Assembly: GCF_014207605.1 (NCBI RefSeq)
Contig: NZ_JACHHI010000001.1
Span: 278,414 to 342,413 of the forward strand
Direction of reading: 5' to 3'
DNA: 64,000 bases
Origin: Negativicoccus succinicivorans
GTDB taxonomy: Bacteria > Bacillota > Negativicutes > Veillonellales > Negativicoccaceae
Of this stretch, positions 1 through 8,389 are shown piece by piece. The position numbers and the translations under genes are program-made. Below the pieces are notes generated by a model. It was not told the DNA's origin. It saw only the letters and a program-made list of their open reading frames with translations, and searched no databases. Positions within the stretch are counted from its first letter, which is position 1, and the number at the start of each line of letters is the position of its first letter.

Positions 1-486
1 CATAATAATTTCCGGTTCCTGTGCCAACGCCATCGCGATTCGTGCTCGCTGGCGTTCGCCGCCGGACAATGACTGAATATTGCGGTCTTTCAAATGCCAT
101 ACACGAGTATTCTGCAATGCTTCCTGCACAATTTTACGATCGTAATCACTTTGCGGCTTCCACCACGCCTGATATGGATAGCGTCCACACCCAACCCATT
201 CTTCCACCGTCATGTCGCCCGGCGGCGTAGCTGACTGCGGCAAAAAAGCGACCTTACGTGCAAGCTCAGACGGACTAAACTCTTCTAACGTCTGTCCCGA
301 ATACGCAACCTCCCCCTGATCACGCTTCTGAATACCAAGCATGGCACGTAACAGTGTGGACTTACCGCAGCCGTTCGCACCGAGAATCGTCAAAATCTCA
401 CCGCGTTCCACTGTGTAGCTGATATCGCGAATGACGTTGTGTCCGCCAAAAGACACCGCCACATTATCTACTTTGATAATACTCAT
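1..486 (-). CDS. ABC transporter ATP-binding protein (FecE/BtuD-like), 3' end beyond window
   Basis: Cytoplasmic ATPase expected to power the FecCD-type permease encoded just upstream. Translating the minus strand from an ATG at 486 gives 162 codons with no stop. Walker A GANGCGKST lies near residue 38, a Q-loop LPQ near residue 82 and the ABC signature LSGGERQR near residue 140; the window ends just before Walker B. The ATG overlaps the permease stop as ATGA, so the two are translationally coupled. Position at the end of the cobalamin operon suggests uptake of a corrinoid or of a metal chelate, but siderophore or heme import is equally compatible with the family. Confidence 0.93.
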   Translation of the reverse strand, partial: MSIIKVDNVAVSFGGHNVIRDISYTVERGEILTILGANGCGKSTLLRAMLGIQKRDQGEVAYSGQTLEEFSPSELARKVAFLPQSATPPGDMTVEEWVGCGRYPYQAWWKPQSDYDRKIVQEALQNTRVWHLKDRNIQSLSGGERQRARIAMALAQEPEIIM

Positions 487-1502
487 TCGCCCCTCCTCAG
501 CAAGTATAAAAAGAAAGGCGCTCCGAGAAATGCCATAATAATTCCTACAGGTACTTCAATCGGTGCAAAGGCGACACGCCCCAACGTATCCGAAAGTACC
601 ATCACAGCAGCACCGCCGAGTACCGATCCCGGCAATAGAAAACGATGATCGCTACCGATCAAAAGGCGTACCATATGCGGTACTACCAAGCCGACAAAAC
701 CGATCAATCCGGAGATACTCACAGCGGCGGCGGCAAGCAAAGCGGCTACACCTGTCATAAAAAAGCGTACGCGCTCGACGCGCATACCAAGTGAACGTGC
801 GGTTTCATCCCCCAAACTTAAAATATTCAGCTGTTTTGCGCCCGCAAATGCAATGAGAACACCGAGGATTGTATACGGCACAAGTATTTCCACTTGAGGC
901 CAGCTGCGAGCGGATAAACCGCCGACCATCCACAACAACGCGCCTTGGACTCGGTCACCGTAAAAAATCAGCAATGCTGAAATACCGCTGCCCAAAAAAG
1001 CATTGACGGCAACACCGGCTAAAATAATCCGCAACGGACGAATCCCGTTTTTCCAGGCTAACGCATAAACAAACAAAGCCGATCCCATAGCGCCCAAAAA
1101 GGCAATGGGCGTGACAAGATACGTAAGATGCGGAAACAACACCAGCATAACGACACCGGCCAAACCCGCACCGCTCGACACCCCGACAATACCCGGATCG
1201 GCAAGTGGATTTTTCATAACGGCTTGCAAAATAGCGCCGGCTACTGCCAAATTGGCTCCGACTAATGCCCCAACCAAATTCCGCGGGAAACGGATATTCC
1301 AAATAATGGGTCCCGATGTGCCGCTGCGATCTCCTCCCAAGATTTCCAAAATGCGGGAAAGATCAATCGGCGTTGCGCCAAAAGCAAGACTTCCGATCAG
1401 CGCCGCTACCAAGATCACAGCCAATGTTATCAGCACAATCCATCGCCACGTGAAACGTTCTCCGCGTTTATCAGTAGCGTCTGCAGCTTTTACATTCATC
1501 AT
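483..1502 (-). CDS. FecCD-family ABC transporter permease (BtuC/HmuU-like)
   Basis: Inner-membrane permease of the iron-siderophore/vitamin B12 family, 339 aa, the usual length. The chain is very hydrophobic with about ten membrane spans after a charged N-terminus, and contains the family stretches RFPRNLVGALVGANLAVAGA and GLIGFVGLVVPHMVRLLIG, the latter being the ATPase-coupling region. It follows cbiC by 5 nt and overlaps the ATPase start. No binding-protein gene is visible; it may lie beyond position 1. No clear ribosome site precedes the ATG, which fits reinitiation after cbiC. Substrate is inferred from context only: cobalamin, cobinamide or a chelated metal. Confidence 0.92.
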   Translation of the reverse strand: MMNVKAADATDKRGERFTWRWIVLITLAVILVAALIGSLAFGATPIDLSRILEILGGDRSGTSGPIIWNIRFPRNLVGALVGANLAVAGAILQAVMKNPLADPGIVGVSSGAGLAGVVMLVLFPHLTYLVTPIAFLGAMGSALFVYALAWKNGIRPLRIILAGVAVNAFLGSGISALLIFYGDRVQGALLWMVGGLSARSWPQVEILVPYTILGVLIAFAGAKQLNILSLGDETARSLGMRVERVRFFMTGVAALLAAAAVSISGLIGFVGLVVPHMVRLLIGSDHRFLLPGSVLGGAAVMVLSDTLGRVAFAPIEVPVGIIMAFLGAPFFLYLLRRGE

Positions 1503-1507
1503 AAGAA

Positions 1508-2170
1508 TTATTTATTCGGTTCAATGTACAGCATTTGCGTGCGCTGTACCAATAAATACAATAATGCATTAATCACGGAGGCCGCAATCGGGCTTCCGCC
1601 TTTATTCCCGCGAACAGTCACAAAAGGAACCGGCGCCTGCTCCACCAAAGCTTCTTTCGACTCCGCGGCACCGACAAAACCCACCGGAATACCGACGATC
1701 AGTACCGGACGAATATTTTCTTCCGAGCATAAACGCAATACTTCATACAATGCAGTCGGCGCATTGCCGATCGCGACAATATTTCCATCCAATCGCTTCC
1801 CGTACGCGCGCATTGCTGCAATCGAACGAGTAATACCTTCCGCTTTAGCCGCTTCAGCGATCTCCGGTGCGGAAACCTGGCAAAAAACTTCTCCCCCCAG
1901 CTGCGCAAGTGCTTTTTTATTGATACCTGTGCGGACCATTTCAACATCACAGTAAATATCCGCACCATTTTTCAAAGCGTTGAGACCGGCGGCAACGGCA
2001 TCCTGACTCGTAGTGACCAGTTTGGCATATTCAACATCCCCCGAAGCATGAATGGTTCGTGAGTAGACCGCAATCTCCTCTTCACTCAAATCCATACCTT
2101 CTAAATAGGGACGAATAATTTTCATGCTTTTATCTTCAATTTCCTTCGGCTGTTTTACGTACTCCATCAT
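1508..2170 (-). CDS. cbiC: Precorrin-8X / cobalt-precorrin-8 methylmutase
   Basis: CbiC moves a methyl group from C-11 to C-12 of the corrin ring, giving cobyrinate. About 220 aa, typical of the family. Recognisable stretches are SMKIIRPYLEG, the TSGDVEY-type segment ASGDVEYAKLV, and the C-terminal GNKGGSPIAASVINALLYL. An ATG at 2182 is open in frame but contains the ribosome site itself; GGAGG followed by AATT places the start at the ATG at 2170 (or the adjacent one at 2167), overlapping the cbiJ stop as ATGA. Last biosynthetic gene of this operon before the transporter genes. Confidence 0.95.
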   Translation of the reverse strand: MMEYVKQPKEIEDKSMKIIRPYLEGMDLSEEEIAVYSRTIHASGDVEYAKLVTTSQDAVAAGLNALKNGADIYCDVEMVRTGINKKALAQLGGEVFCQVSAPEIAEAAKAEGITRSIAAMRAYGKRLDGNIVAIGNAPTALYEVLRLCSEENIRPVLIVGIPVGFVGAAESKEALVEQAPVPFVTVRGNKGGSPIAASVINALLYLLVQRTQMLYIEPNK

Positions 2171-2931
2171 AATTCCTCCCATGCCTTAATAACGTCTTTA
2201 ACCGATGTCAAAACAGGATATTCAGACCGGTTGATCGGCCGATCGATGACCACAATGGCCGCTCCTGTCTCCATCGCGGCCGTGAGTTTGGTATCGGTAC
2301 CGCCAACGAGCCCACTATTTTTCATTACAATGACATCTGCCTGCGTATCAGTAAACATCGCTCGATTCATCGCCAATGAAAACGGCCCTTGTATCGCCAC
2401 GATATACTTGGGCGTTAAGCCCAGGTTTTTGCATTGTGCAACAACTTCCGGCGTAGGCAAAACACGAGCCCATATTTCTTTGCCGGAAAGTGCTTTTGAC
2501 TGCATAAAAACAGGCAATGTTTTAGAACCGGTCGTCAGATAAATGCGTTTTCCAAGCGATGCAGCAAGCTCAGCCGCTTCATATTCATCTTTCGCATGAT
2601 ATAAACGAGCGTAATCAGGGAGCGGTACTTCAGGACGCTCATATCGCAAATACCGAATGCTTGTAGCTTTGGCTGCTGCCTGCGCCATTTGCGAAACAAT
2701 CGCCGCATACGGATGACTGGCATCTACCACGCAGTCAATCTGATATGTACCTATCAACTCTTCCATTTGGTCTTGGGTAAGTCGCCCTACCAACACCTGA
2801 TCAACTCCCGGCGCTGCAAGCAATTTCCCATATTGACTGATTACCGTCACAATGACCTTTTCACCGCTGTGGCGTTTTAATTCTGCCGCCAATTCACGCC
2901 CGTCTTGCGTACCGGCAATGACCCAAATCAT
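2167..2931 (-). CDS. cbiJ: Precorrin-6A / cobalt-precorrin-6A reductase
   Basis: NADPH-dependent reductase of the corrin macrocycle (CobK/CbiJ family), 254 aa. The N-terminus MIWVIAGTQDGREL is a nucleotide-binding start typical of the family, DASHPYA lies near residue 90, and KNSGLVGGTDTKL lies near residue 204, matching the conserved KNSGGxGGxxK-type motif. Start overlaps the cbiH stop as ATGA and the stop overlaps the cbiC start, so it is embedded in a coupled chain. CbiK or CbiX, CbiL and CbiA are not among its neighbours in the window. Confidence 0.95.
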   Translation of the reverse strand: MIWVIAGTQDGRELAAELKRHSGEKVIVTVISQYGKLLAAPGVDQVLVGRLTQDQMEELIGTYQIDCVVDASHPYAAIVSQMAQAAAKATSIRYLRYERPEVPLPDYARLYHAKDEYEAAELAASLGKRIYLTTGSKTLPVFMQSKALSGKEIWARVLPTPEVVAQCKNLGLTPKYIVAIQGPFSLAMNRAMFTDTQADVIVMKNSGLVGGTDTKLTAAMETGAAIVVIDRPINRSEYPVLTSVKDVIKAWEEL

Positions 2932-3752
2932 AATTCGTAGCCGCGCGGCGTAATCATTCGGCCGTTTTTAACAAAGGTACGGCTATTACCGATGATAACT
3001 GTCGACTGCATATCCACATCTTGCGCGGCCAATTCAGCTAATGTTGTAATCGTATAGGACATCCCTGCGCGTCCTGCTTTGCGAACGATACCGGCCGGCG
3101 TTTGCGGATCTTTAATTGTCAATAAGATATCGCAAATTTCATCCAAATGCTTCGCACGGCCACGACTGCGAGGATTGTATAAGACAATCACAAAATCCCC
3201 TTCGCCCGCTAAACGTGCACGTTTTTTGATTAAATCCCACGGCGTCAAAAGATCACTCAAACTGATCACCGCATAGTCGTGCATTAACGGTGCCCCTAAA
3301 ATCGCACCTGCCGTATTACCGGCGGTGAGTCCCGGAATAATTTCACAATCCGGATGTGCTTGTGCGGGGAGTTTGTCTATTAATTCCAAAACAAGTCCTG
3401 CCATACCGTATACGCCGGGATCTCCGGAAGAAACGACAACGACACGCTTTCCCTGACTGGCAAGTTCGACCGCGCGTTGGCAGCGATCAACTTCTTGCTT
3501 CATGCCGGTGCCGACTTGTTCTTTATCCGAAATCAGATCGTCAATCAGCTTCATATACGTATGGTATCCAACAACGATTTCTGCATCGCGAATCGCATCA
3601 TGGGCGCGCGGCGTCAATTCTGCGGCGTGTCCCGGTCCGATTCCCACGACAGCGATGTAGCCTCGGCAATTGCCACCGTCGTTCGTTGAAATTTTGTTTT
3701 CGGTAAAAGCAGCTGTGACCTTTTGGTCTTCAGAATGGCTGCTGTTTCGCAT
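2928..3752 (-). CDS. cbiH: Precorrin-3B C17-methyltransferase (cobalt-factor III methyltransferase)
   Basis: SAM-dependent C-17 methylation and ring contraction. The methyltransferase core begins YIAVVGIGPGHAAELTPRA near residue 32 and includes SSGDPGVYGMAGL, the SAM-site loop of this family, and VLYNPRSRGR. At 274 aa it is about 30 residues longer than usual because the only good start, an ATG at 3752 with GGAG about 10 nt upstream, lies inside cbiG. The first ~31 residues are therefore read from the cbiG 3' end in another frame and look unlike the family. A rarer start codon closer to the core cannot be excluded. Confidence 0.93.
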   Translation of the reverse strand: MRNSSHSEDQKVTAAFTENKISTNDGGNCRGYIAVVGIGPGHAAELTPRAHDAIRDAEIVVGYHTYMKLIDDLISDKEQVGTGMKQEVDRCQRAVELASQGKRVVVVSSGDPGVYGMAGLVLELIDKLPAQAHPDCEIIPGLTAGNTAGAILGAPLMHDYAVISLSDLLTPWDLIKKRARLAGEGDFVIVLYNPRSRGRAKHLDEICDILLTIKDPQTPAGIVRKAGRAGMSYTITTLAELAAQDVDMQSTVIIGNSRTFVKNGRMITPRGYEL

Positions 3753-4711
3753 ACATTTCCCACTCCAATCGTATTCTTTACAAAGGAAGATTCCTCTAAA
3801 TGATATTGTTCCGCCACTTTGAGTAGTGCTTCCGGCGGATAAAATGCAATCGGCCGCCGATACTGTTCCGCCAATGCAAGCAAACCGGCTTCATGTTCTT
3901 TCACAGTTGTCGAAACAATCCCTGCAAGAGCTAACGGACTGCGTCCAATTTGCGAGCACGCTTGGCATAGTGCGTCGGCAAGTATCTCTTGCAAAGTATC
4001 TTTTCGGCACCCCATACCGACCACCAACGTCGGTGGTCGCAAATACAGATGCGACAACGCAGGCCTTACATCGGTCCGATCGGTAATGACGACAGCTCCT
4101 ACTGCCGCAGTTTGTGCAAGCTCTGCCAGCGGTTTTGCCGCAACGCCGAATGACGTCAGAATATTTTTTATCTCTGCTGCCAGCGGCATTCTCTCATCGA
4201 CGAAATAGTCTACCGTTTCCCCGCGAGCAATCGCTCCATTGATCGTTTTCAAGGCGGAAATCGGCTCCACACGGGCTTGTAAATGACGAGCTATCGCATC
4301 CGGCGCAACTTTTCCGTGCACATCGGTCGCGGTGGTAATCACTGGTGTAGCGCCTATTATTTCTGCCACTTCGCGCGCATAGTCATTGGCGCCGCCCAAA
4401 TGTCCGGAAAGAACCGAAATAACAAATGTTCCCAATTCATCCACACCAAGAATCGCGGGATCTACGGTTTTGTGCTGCACATGCGGCGCAATCGCGCGGA
4501 CCGTGATCCCCAATGCCATGATGTAGATAATTAAGTCATAGCGCGTAAAAATATCCGTTGTGAGTGCCATAACACGCGTAAAGTACTTCGCTTCGGCACC
4601 GCTTGCGTACTCTTTTCTTTCATAAAGATCGACATCTGCTTGCAGCGAGGCAGCTATCTTTTCGGCAAGTTTGGCGCCGGCTTGAGAAACGGATATAATC
4701 GCACATTTCAT
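3614..4711 (-). CDS. cbiG: Cobalt-precorrin-5A hydrolase
   Basis: CbiG opens the delta-lactone of cobalt-precorrin-5A and releases acetaldehyde in the anaerobic pathway. 365 aa with the expected three parts: N-terminal MKCAIISVSQAGAKLA; a central segment with GLGITVRAIAPH-like MALGITVRAIAPHVQHKTVD and SGHLGGANDYA; and a C-terminal domain with VVGMGCRKDT and IGVGNVCETAAIL. The last ~15 residues run past the usual family end and overlap cbiH by 139 nt. Start overlaps the cbiF stop (ATGA). Confidence 0.95.
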   Translation of the reverse strand: MKCAIISVSQAGAKLAEKIAASLQADVDLYERKEYASGAEAKYFTRVMALTTDIFTRYDLIIYIMALGITVRAIAPHVQHKTVDPAILGVDELGTFVISVLSGHLGGANDYAREVAEIIGATPVITTATDVHGKVAPDAIARHLQARVEPISALKTINGAIARGETVDYFVDERMPLAAEIKNILTSFGVAAKPLAELAQTAAVGAVVITDRTDVRPALSHLYLRPPTLVVGMGCRKDTLQEILADALCQACSQIGRSPLALAGIVSTTVKEHEAGLLALAEQYRRPIAFYPPEALLKVAEQYHLEESSFVKNTIGVGNVCETAAILKTKRSQLLLPKTKFQRTTVAIAEATSLSWESDRDTPQN

Positions 4712-5484
4712 GACTTCGGCACGTCCTCTTTCGCGTCACGGAACATATGACTGAACGATCTGTCATAAAGTTTTGATAAATGGTATTCACTTTGCAGTAC
4801 TCGCCCGACAATAATCATCGCCTGGCGGATAACGCCGGCCTCGCGGACCTGATCGGCAATCGTTGCAAGAGTCCCACGCAAAATCTTTTGATCCGGCCAA
4901 GAGGCTCGAATCACTATCGCCACCGGTGTATCTTCGCTGTATCCGCCTTCGATAAGTTGCTCGACAACGTTATCCATCATTTGTACGGAAAGGAAAATGC
5001 ACATCGTTGCCTGATGCTGCGCCAAGTACGAAAGGCGCTCCTTCTCCGGCATCGGCGTACGTCCTTCCAAACGAGTGATGATCACTGTCTGCGATACGTT
5101 CGGCAACGTATATTCCTGCTTTAATGCCGCCGCGCTGGCCAAAAATGAACTCACGCCCGGAATCACTTCGTATTCAATTCCCAGCGGTTTCAATGCATCC
5201 ATTTGCTCTTGAATCGCACCGTAAATGGCAGGATCTCCTGTATGCACGCGCGCCACAATTTTACCCTCCGCGCAAGCTTTTTTTGTGACATCAAGAACTT
5301 CGTCCAAGTTCATCTGCGCGCTGTTATAAATCGTTGCGTCTTCTTTACAGTAGGTAAGAATTTCAGGATTCACCAACGAGCCTGCATAGATAACAACATC
5401 CGCCTCGCTGATAAGTCGCTGACCTTTCATGGTAATCAGTTCCGGATCACCGGGACCTGCCCCAATGAAATAAACTTGCGTCAT
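4708..5484 (-). CDS. cbiF: Precorrin-4 / cobalt-precorrin-4 C11-methyltransferase
   Basis: SAM-dependent methylase acting at C-11 (CobM/CbiF family), 258 aa, normal length. Starts MTQVYFIGAGPGDPELITMKG; the SAM loop GDPAIYGAIQEQMD is near residue 102 and the substrate-side EVIPGVSSF follows near residue 128. RxSWPDQ near residue 193 is a typical C-terminal signature of the family. Overlaps cbiT at its start and cbiG at its end by 4 nt each. Confidence 0.96.
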   Translation of the reverse strand: MTQVYFIGAGPGDPELITMKGQRLISEADVVIYAGSLVNPEILTYCKEDATIYNSAQMNLDEVLDVTKKACAEGKIVARVHTGDPAIYGAIQEQMDALKPLGIEYEVIPGVSSFLASAAALKQEYTLPNVSQTVIITRLEGRTPMPEKERLSYLAQHQATMCIFLSVQMMDNVVEQLIEGGYSEDTPVAIVIRASWPDQKILRGTLATIADQVREAGVIRQAMIIVGRVLQSEYHLSKLYDRSFSHMFRDAKEDVPKS

Positions 5485-6068
5485 ACTTCCTCCTTCGTCA
5501 GTTGCGCCTGCACAATTAAAATTGGGCTGAGCGGTTGGTAAAGATGGTACGGCCCCGCCTTACGCAACCGATTAATCTGTACTTGTACCGCATCATATTG
5601 CCATTTCCGTTCTTTGCAAAGGGCAAGCAGCTGCGCCGTCGTTTCCGCAGTCACCGCTGTAGCCACAACTCTTCCACCTGTAGTCAGTAGCTCTTCCAGG
5701 CGGGAAAAAATGGCCGGCAATTGTCCACCCGAGCCTCCAATAATAGCGACATCGATAGGCGGAAGATCCCACAAAGCATCCGGTGCTTTACCGTGAATTA
5801 TTTCAAGGTTGGTGCAACCGAACTGTTCCGCATTACGACGAATTAGTTCAACGCCCTCGGGATTTCGCTCAATCGCATAAACTTTCCCCTTTGTTGCAGC
5901 AAGCGCCGCCTCTATGCTGATTGAACCCGTTCCCGCGCCGATATCCACGACCGTGTCTTCCGGCCGGATACCCGCTTTGACCATAACCAGCGCACGAATC
6001 TCCGCTTTCGTCATCGGTACATTACCGCGAATAAATTTTTCATCCGCAAGACCAAATACTGAGCTCAT
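5481..6068 (-). CDS. cbiT: Cobalt-precorrin-7 (C15)-methyltransferase, decarboxylating
   Basis: Rossmann-fold SAM methyltransferase acting at C-15 with C-12 side-chain decarboxylation. The start is set at the ATG at 6068, overlapping the cbiE stop as ATGA, and gives MSSVFGLADEKFIRG, matching the usual GIPDxxFxRG...PMTK beginning; an upstream in-frame ATG at 6107 would add 13 unrelated residues. 195 aa. SAM site VVDIGAGTGSISIEAA near residue 40 and IIGGSGGQL further on. CbiE and CbiT are separate proteins here, not fused as in CobL. Confidence 0.95.
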   Translation of the reverse strand: MSSVFGLADEKFIRGNVPMTKAEIRALVMVKAGIRPEDTVVDIGAGTGSISIEAALAATKGKVYAIERNPEGVELIRRNAEQFGCTNLEIIHGKAPDALWDLPPIDVAIIGGSGGQLPAIFSRLEELLTTGGRVVATAVTAETTAQLLALCKERKWQYDAVQVQINRLRKAGPYHLYQPLSPILIVQAQLTKEEV

Positions 6069-6691
6069 CCTTGTACCACCACCACCGCTTCCGTAAAATC
6101 GGGCCATTCCGCCCCTTCTTCAAGAGTTCCTTCCTGCTTTCGTTCATCTTCATAGCTAATGCGCTCCAGCATCGCCACATGCGCTTCCTTAGGCCAGCCG
6201 GCAGACATCAACACTCGGCAAATAAAAGCACCGGATTGTTTCCGATCTGTCAAAAACGCAACTTTTCGCCCCGGTTCATACGCCAATTCGGAGTCATTCG
6301 GTGTACGACCGTGAAAACTCAACCAATCGGCATCCTGCCACGTTTCCGCTAATCGCGCAAATGCGACCTGCACGCTGGAAAGGCCTGGTATCACTTCGAT
6401 TGCAACGTCCGGAAATGTTCGCTTCAGCCAGCCTAAAAGGCTGTAATAGCCGGGGTCGCCACTGACTAAAACTGCGACGCGAAGATGTTCTGAAAGTCGT
6501 TCCAATTCGGTTTTCAAATCGCCAAGCTTTCCCGTAATTGGAATTTTCTGCTGCCATTCAGAGGCCAGTGTGTCCAGTGCTCGGCGGCCGCCTACTACGG
6601 CATCGGCGGTGGCTATCTCTTTTTGTGCGGCGGGAATCATATACTCCGGAGATCCCGGACCGATACCGACCACTACGAGTTTCGTAACCAC
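6065..6691 (-). CDS. cbiE: Cobalt-precorrin-7 (C5)-methyltransferase
   Basis: SAM-dependent C-5 methylase, 208 aa. Begins VTKLVVVGIGPGSPEYM, with SGDPGYYSLLGWL as SAM loop near residue 77 and EVIPGLSSVQVAFARL near residue 100. The start is a GTG at 6691 preceded by GGAGG with 7 nt spacing; it lies 19 nt inside the end of cbiD. The stop overlaps the cbiT start. The gene pair performs the two methylations that CobL does in aerobic organisms. Confidence 0.94.
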   Translation of the reverse strand: MVTKLVVVGIGPGSPEYMIPAAQKEIATADAVVGGRRALDTLASEWQQKIPITGKLGDLKTELERLSEHLRVAVLVSGDPGYYSLLGWLKRTFPDVAIEVIPGLSSVQVAFARLAETWQDADWLSFHGRTPNDSELAYEPGRKVAFLTDRKQSGAFICRVLMSAGWPKEAHVAMLERISYEDERKQEGTLEEGAEWPDFTEAVVVVQG

Positions 6692-7779
6692 GGTTTAGCC
6701 TCCATAAATTCTTTGGCAAAACTGCTTTGCGCTAAAATTTCGCCCTGCATTGTCACAAATATCACGCCTACTTTAGCCTCTTCGTGCACAAAACGTTGGG
6801 CGCGCACCTGCGCACGTTCAGCGAGTTGAGGATAAATGGCCTCGAGATTGTTGGCCCGAATAATTTCTGCCGCACCGTCAGTCGTCGAGCAAGCAAGAAT
6901 TTCTTTTACCGTTGCTGCATCTGCACCGTTCAAAGCGGCGTACGCTGCCAGTGTTTCCATGCGCCCGTCGCTCATGCGATTATGCGTATGAAAGCTCCCT
7001 GACGCGACTTTGATCAATTTTCCCAAATGACCGATCAAAATAATCTCTCGGATGTCTTTGTCCACGGCTTCTTCCAGCATAAAACCGATAAAGTTGCTGG
7101 TTTCAACGAGGTCGGTGACCGGTAAATCATAAATTTTACGAGCGGCATCATAACCAATCCGGCCGGGAGTCATAACGCACCAACGCTGATGCGCGGCACG
7201 CAAAACGGTAAATTGAGGAATTAATGACTTTTTATAGGCTTCTTCACTCATCGGCTTGACAATTCCTGACGTGCCGATAATGGAAATGCCACCCATGACT
7301 CCCAACACCGGATTCAGTGTTTTCTTTGCCAATGCTTCACCGGCAGGTACGGAAACAGTCACTTTCCAACCGGTGCCCTCATCCGCCAACTCTTCATAAA
7401 CTCGCTTCATCATCCAGCGCGGTCCCGGATTGATCGCGGCATCTCCCACTTTTACTTGCAACCCCGGTCGCGTCACTGTCCCTACACCTACACCCGCGAT
7501 AAAAGTGATTCCGGGCGTCGTTGTTACTTCAAGAGAAACGACAATCGGCGTGCCGTGCGTGACATCCATATCATCACCCGCATCTTTGATGACAGTCGCT
7601 GAACCGATGCCCTCAATCACTTGGCTTTTCTCAATTGGCAACGTCAACGCTCGATGCTGGGGCGACTCCACTGTAACAGTTTTTGGGAATTCTCCACGCA
7701 AGGCCAATGCAGCTGCTTTTAAAGCGGCCGCCGCACTGGTGCCGGTAGTGAACCCTTCTCGCAATTTTTTCTTTGCCAT
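6673..7779 (-). CDS. cbiD: Cobalt-precorrin-5B (C1)-methyltransferase
   Basis: C-1 methylation in the anaerobic pathway. About 368 aa, typical. N-terminus REGFTTGTSAAAALKAA is the CbiD hallmark; DAGDDMDVTHGTPI and INPGPRWMM follow in the first half, IGHLGKLIKVASGSFHTHN near residue 255. The ATG at 7779 is chosen; a TTG at 7788 overlaps the yajQ stop as TTGA and is an alternative start that would couple the two genes. No strong ribosome site precedes either codon, consistent with reinitiation after yajQ. Head of the cbi series. Confidence 0.95.
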   Translation of the reverse strand: MAKKKLREGFTTGTSAAAALKAAALALRGEFPKTVTVESPQHRALTLPIEKSQVIEGIGSATVIKDAGDDMDVTHGTPIVVSLEVTTTPGITFIAGVGVGTVTRPGLQVKVGDAAINPGPRWMMKRVYEELADEGTGWKVTVSVPAGEALAKKTLNPVLGVMGGISIIGTSGIVKPMSEEAYKKSLIPQFTVLRAAHQRWCVMTPGRIGYDAARKIYDLPVTDLVETSNFIGFMLEEAVDKDIREIILIGHLGKLIKVASGSFHTHNRMSDGRMETLAAYAALNGADAATVKEILACSTTDGAAEIIRANNLEAIYPQLAERAQVRAQRFVHEEAKVGVIFVTMQGEILAQSSFAKEFMEAKPWLRNS

Positions 7780-7784
7780 AATAC

Positions 7785-8276
7785 TCAACGATAATTGACA
7801 AACTGTAAATCCACAGGGAAATCGGTTGCCTTCAATACGGCAATTACCTCTTGTAAAGCATCCTTATCTTTCCCCGTAACGCGAACCTGATCCGCCATAA
7901 TTTGGGCAGTCACTTTAAGCTTCCTATCCTTGATCAGCTTGGTAACTTTCTTCGCGTTATCTTGATCCAATCCTTGTTTTAATTTCCACTCCTGACGAAC
8001 TGTGCCACCTGAAGCCGGAACAATTTTCCCTTCATCAAGATTTTTCAAACTTACGCCACGCTTCACAAGCTTACCTCGTAACACCTCCTGCACAGCGCCC
8101 AATTTATACTCATCATCACTTACCAAAGTAATGGTGTCATCGGCAAATGTAAGTTCGCTTTTACTGTTACGAAAATCGTAACGCGTGGTAATTTCTTTGC
8201 GTGCTTGTTGCACTGCATTTGTTACTTCTTGCAAATCAACGGTTGAGATAACATCAAACGAATATTCTTTTGCCAT
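7785..8276 (-). CDS. yajQ: YajQ/YitK family cyclic-di-GMP or nucleotide-binding protein
   Basis: 163 aa UPF0234 protein with two ferredoxin-like halves. Begins MAKEYSFDVISTVDLQEVTNA and contains RYDFRNSKSEL near residue 33, then KQGLDQDNAKKVTKLIKD and QVRVTGKDKDALQEVI. Family members bind c-di-GMP or other nucleotides and RNA in some Proteobacteria; the role in Firmicutes is not settled. A strong site GAAGGAGG lies 6 nt before the ATG. It is the first gene of the cobalamin operon, directly after an extended -10 promoter, and its stop overlaps a TTG start for cbiD, so its level is probably tied to that of the corrin pathway. Confidence 0.94.
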   Translation of the reverse strand: MAKEYSFDVISTVDLQEVTNAVQQARKEITTRYDFRNSKSELTFADDTITLVSDDEYKLGAVQEVLRGKLVKRGVSLKNLDEGKIVPASGGTVRQEWKLKQGLDQDNAKKVTKLIKDRKLKVTAQIMADQVRVTGKDKDALQEVIAVLKATDFPVDLQFVNYR

Positions 8277-8307
8277 TTCGTTCCTCCTTCAGACCATAGA
8301 TATATTT

Positions 8308-8317
8308 ATTATAGCAT
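8308..8317 (-). promoter_or_regulatory. Extended -10 promoter of the yajQ-cbi operon
   Basis: On the minus strand the element reads TGCTATAAT, a consensus extended -10, about 32 nt before the yajQ ATG. The -35 region is poor. The leader is only about 25 nt, so it cannot hold a cobalamin riboswitch. Confidence 0.65.
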
Positions 8318-8350
8318 ATACGAAAGGCTTTTCCGCTGGGATTGCATGCA

Positions 8351-8386
8351 CTTAAAAAGACCTCACAAATGTGAGGTCTTTTTAAG
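8351..8386 (-). terminator. Terminator after ftsZ
   Basis: Perfect 16-bp inverted repeat (8351-8366 and 8371-8386) around an AAAT loop, starting 3 nt beyond the ftsZ stop. The stem closes with A/T runs, giving a U-rich tail. It separates the dcw cluster from the yajQ-cbi promoter. Confidence 0.9.
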
Positions 8387-8389
8387 TGA

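Noticed and set aside
3614..3752. Frameshift joining cbiG and cbiH into one fused protein
   Set aside because: Both frames are intact with their own motifs, and cbiH has a start codon with an upstream GGAG, so overlap is a simpler reading.
8277..8350. Cobalamin riboswitch before yajQ-cbi
   Set aside because: The region is only about 75 nt including terminator flank and promoter, and no B12-box-like element is visible.
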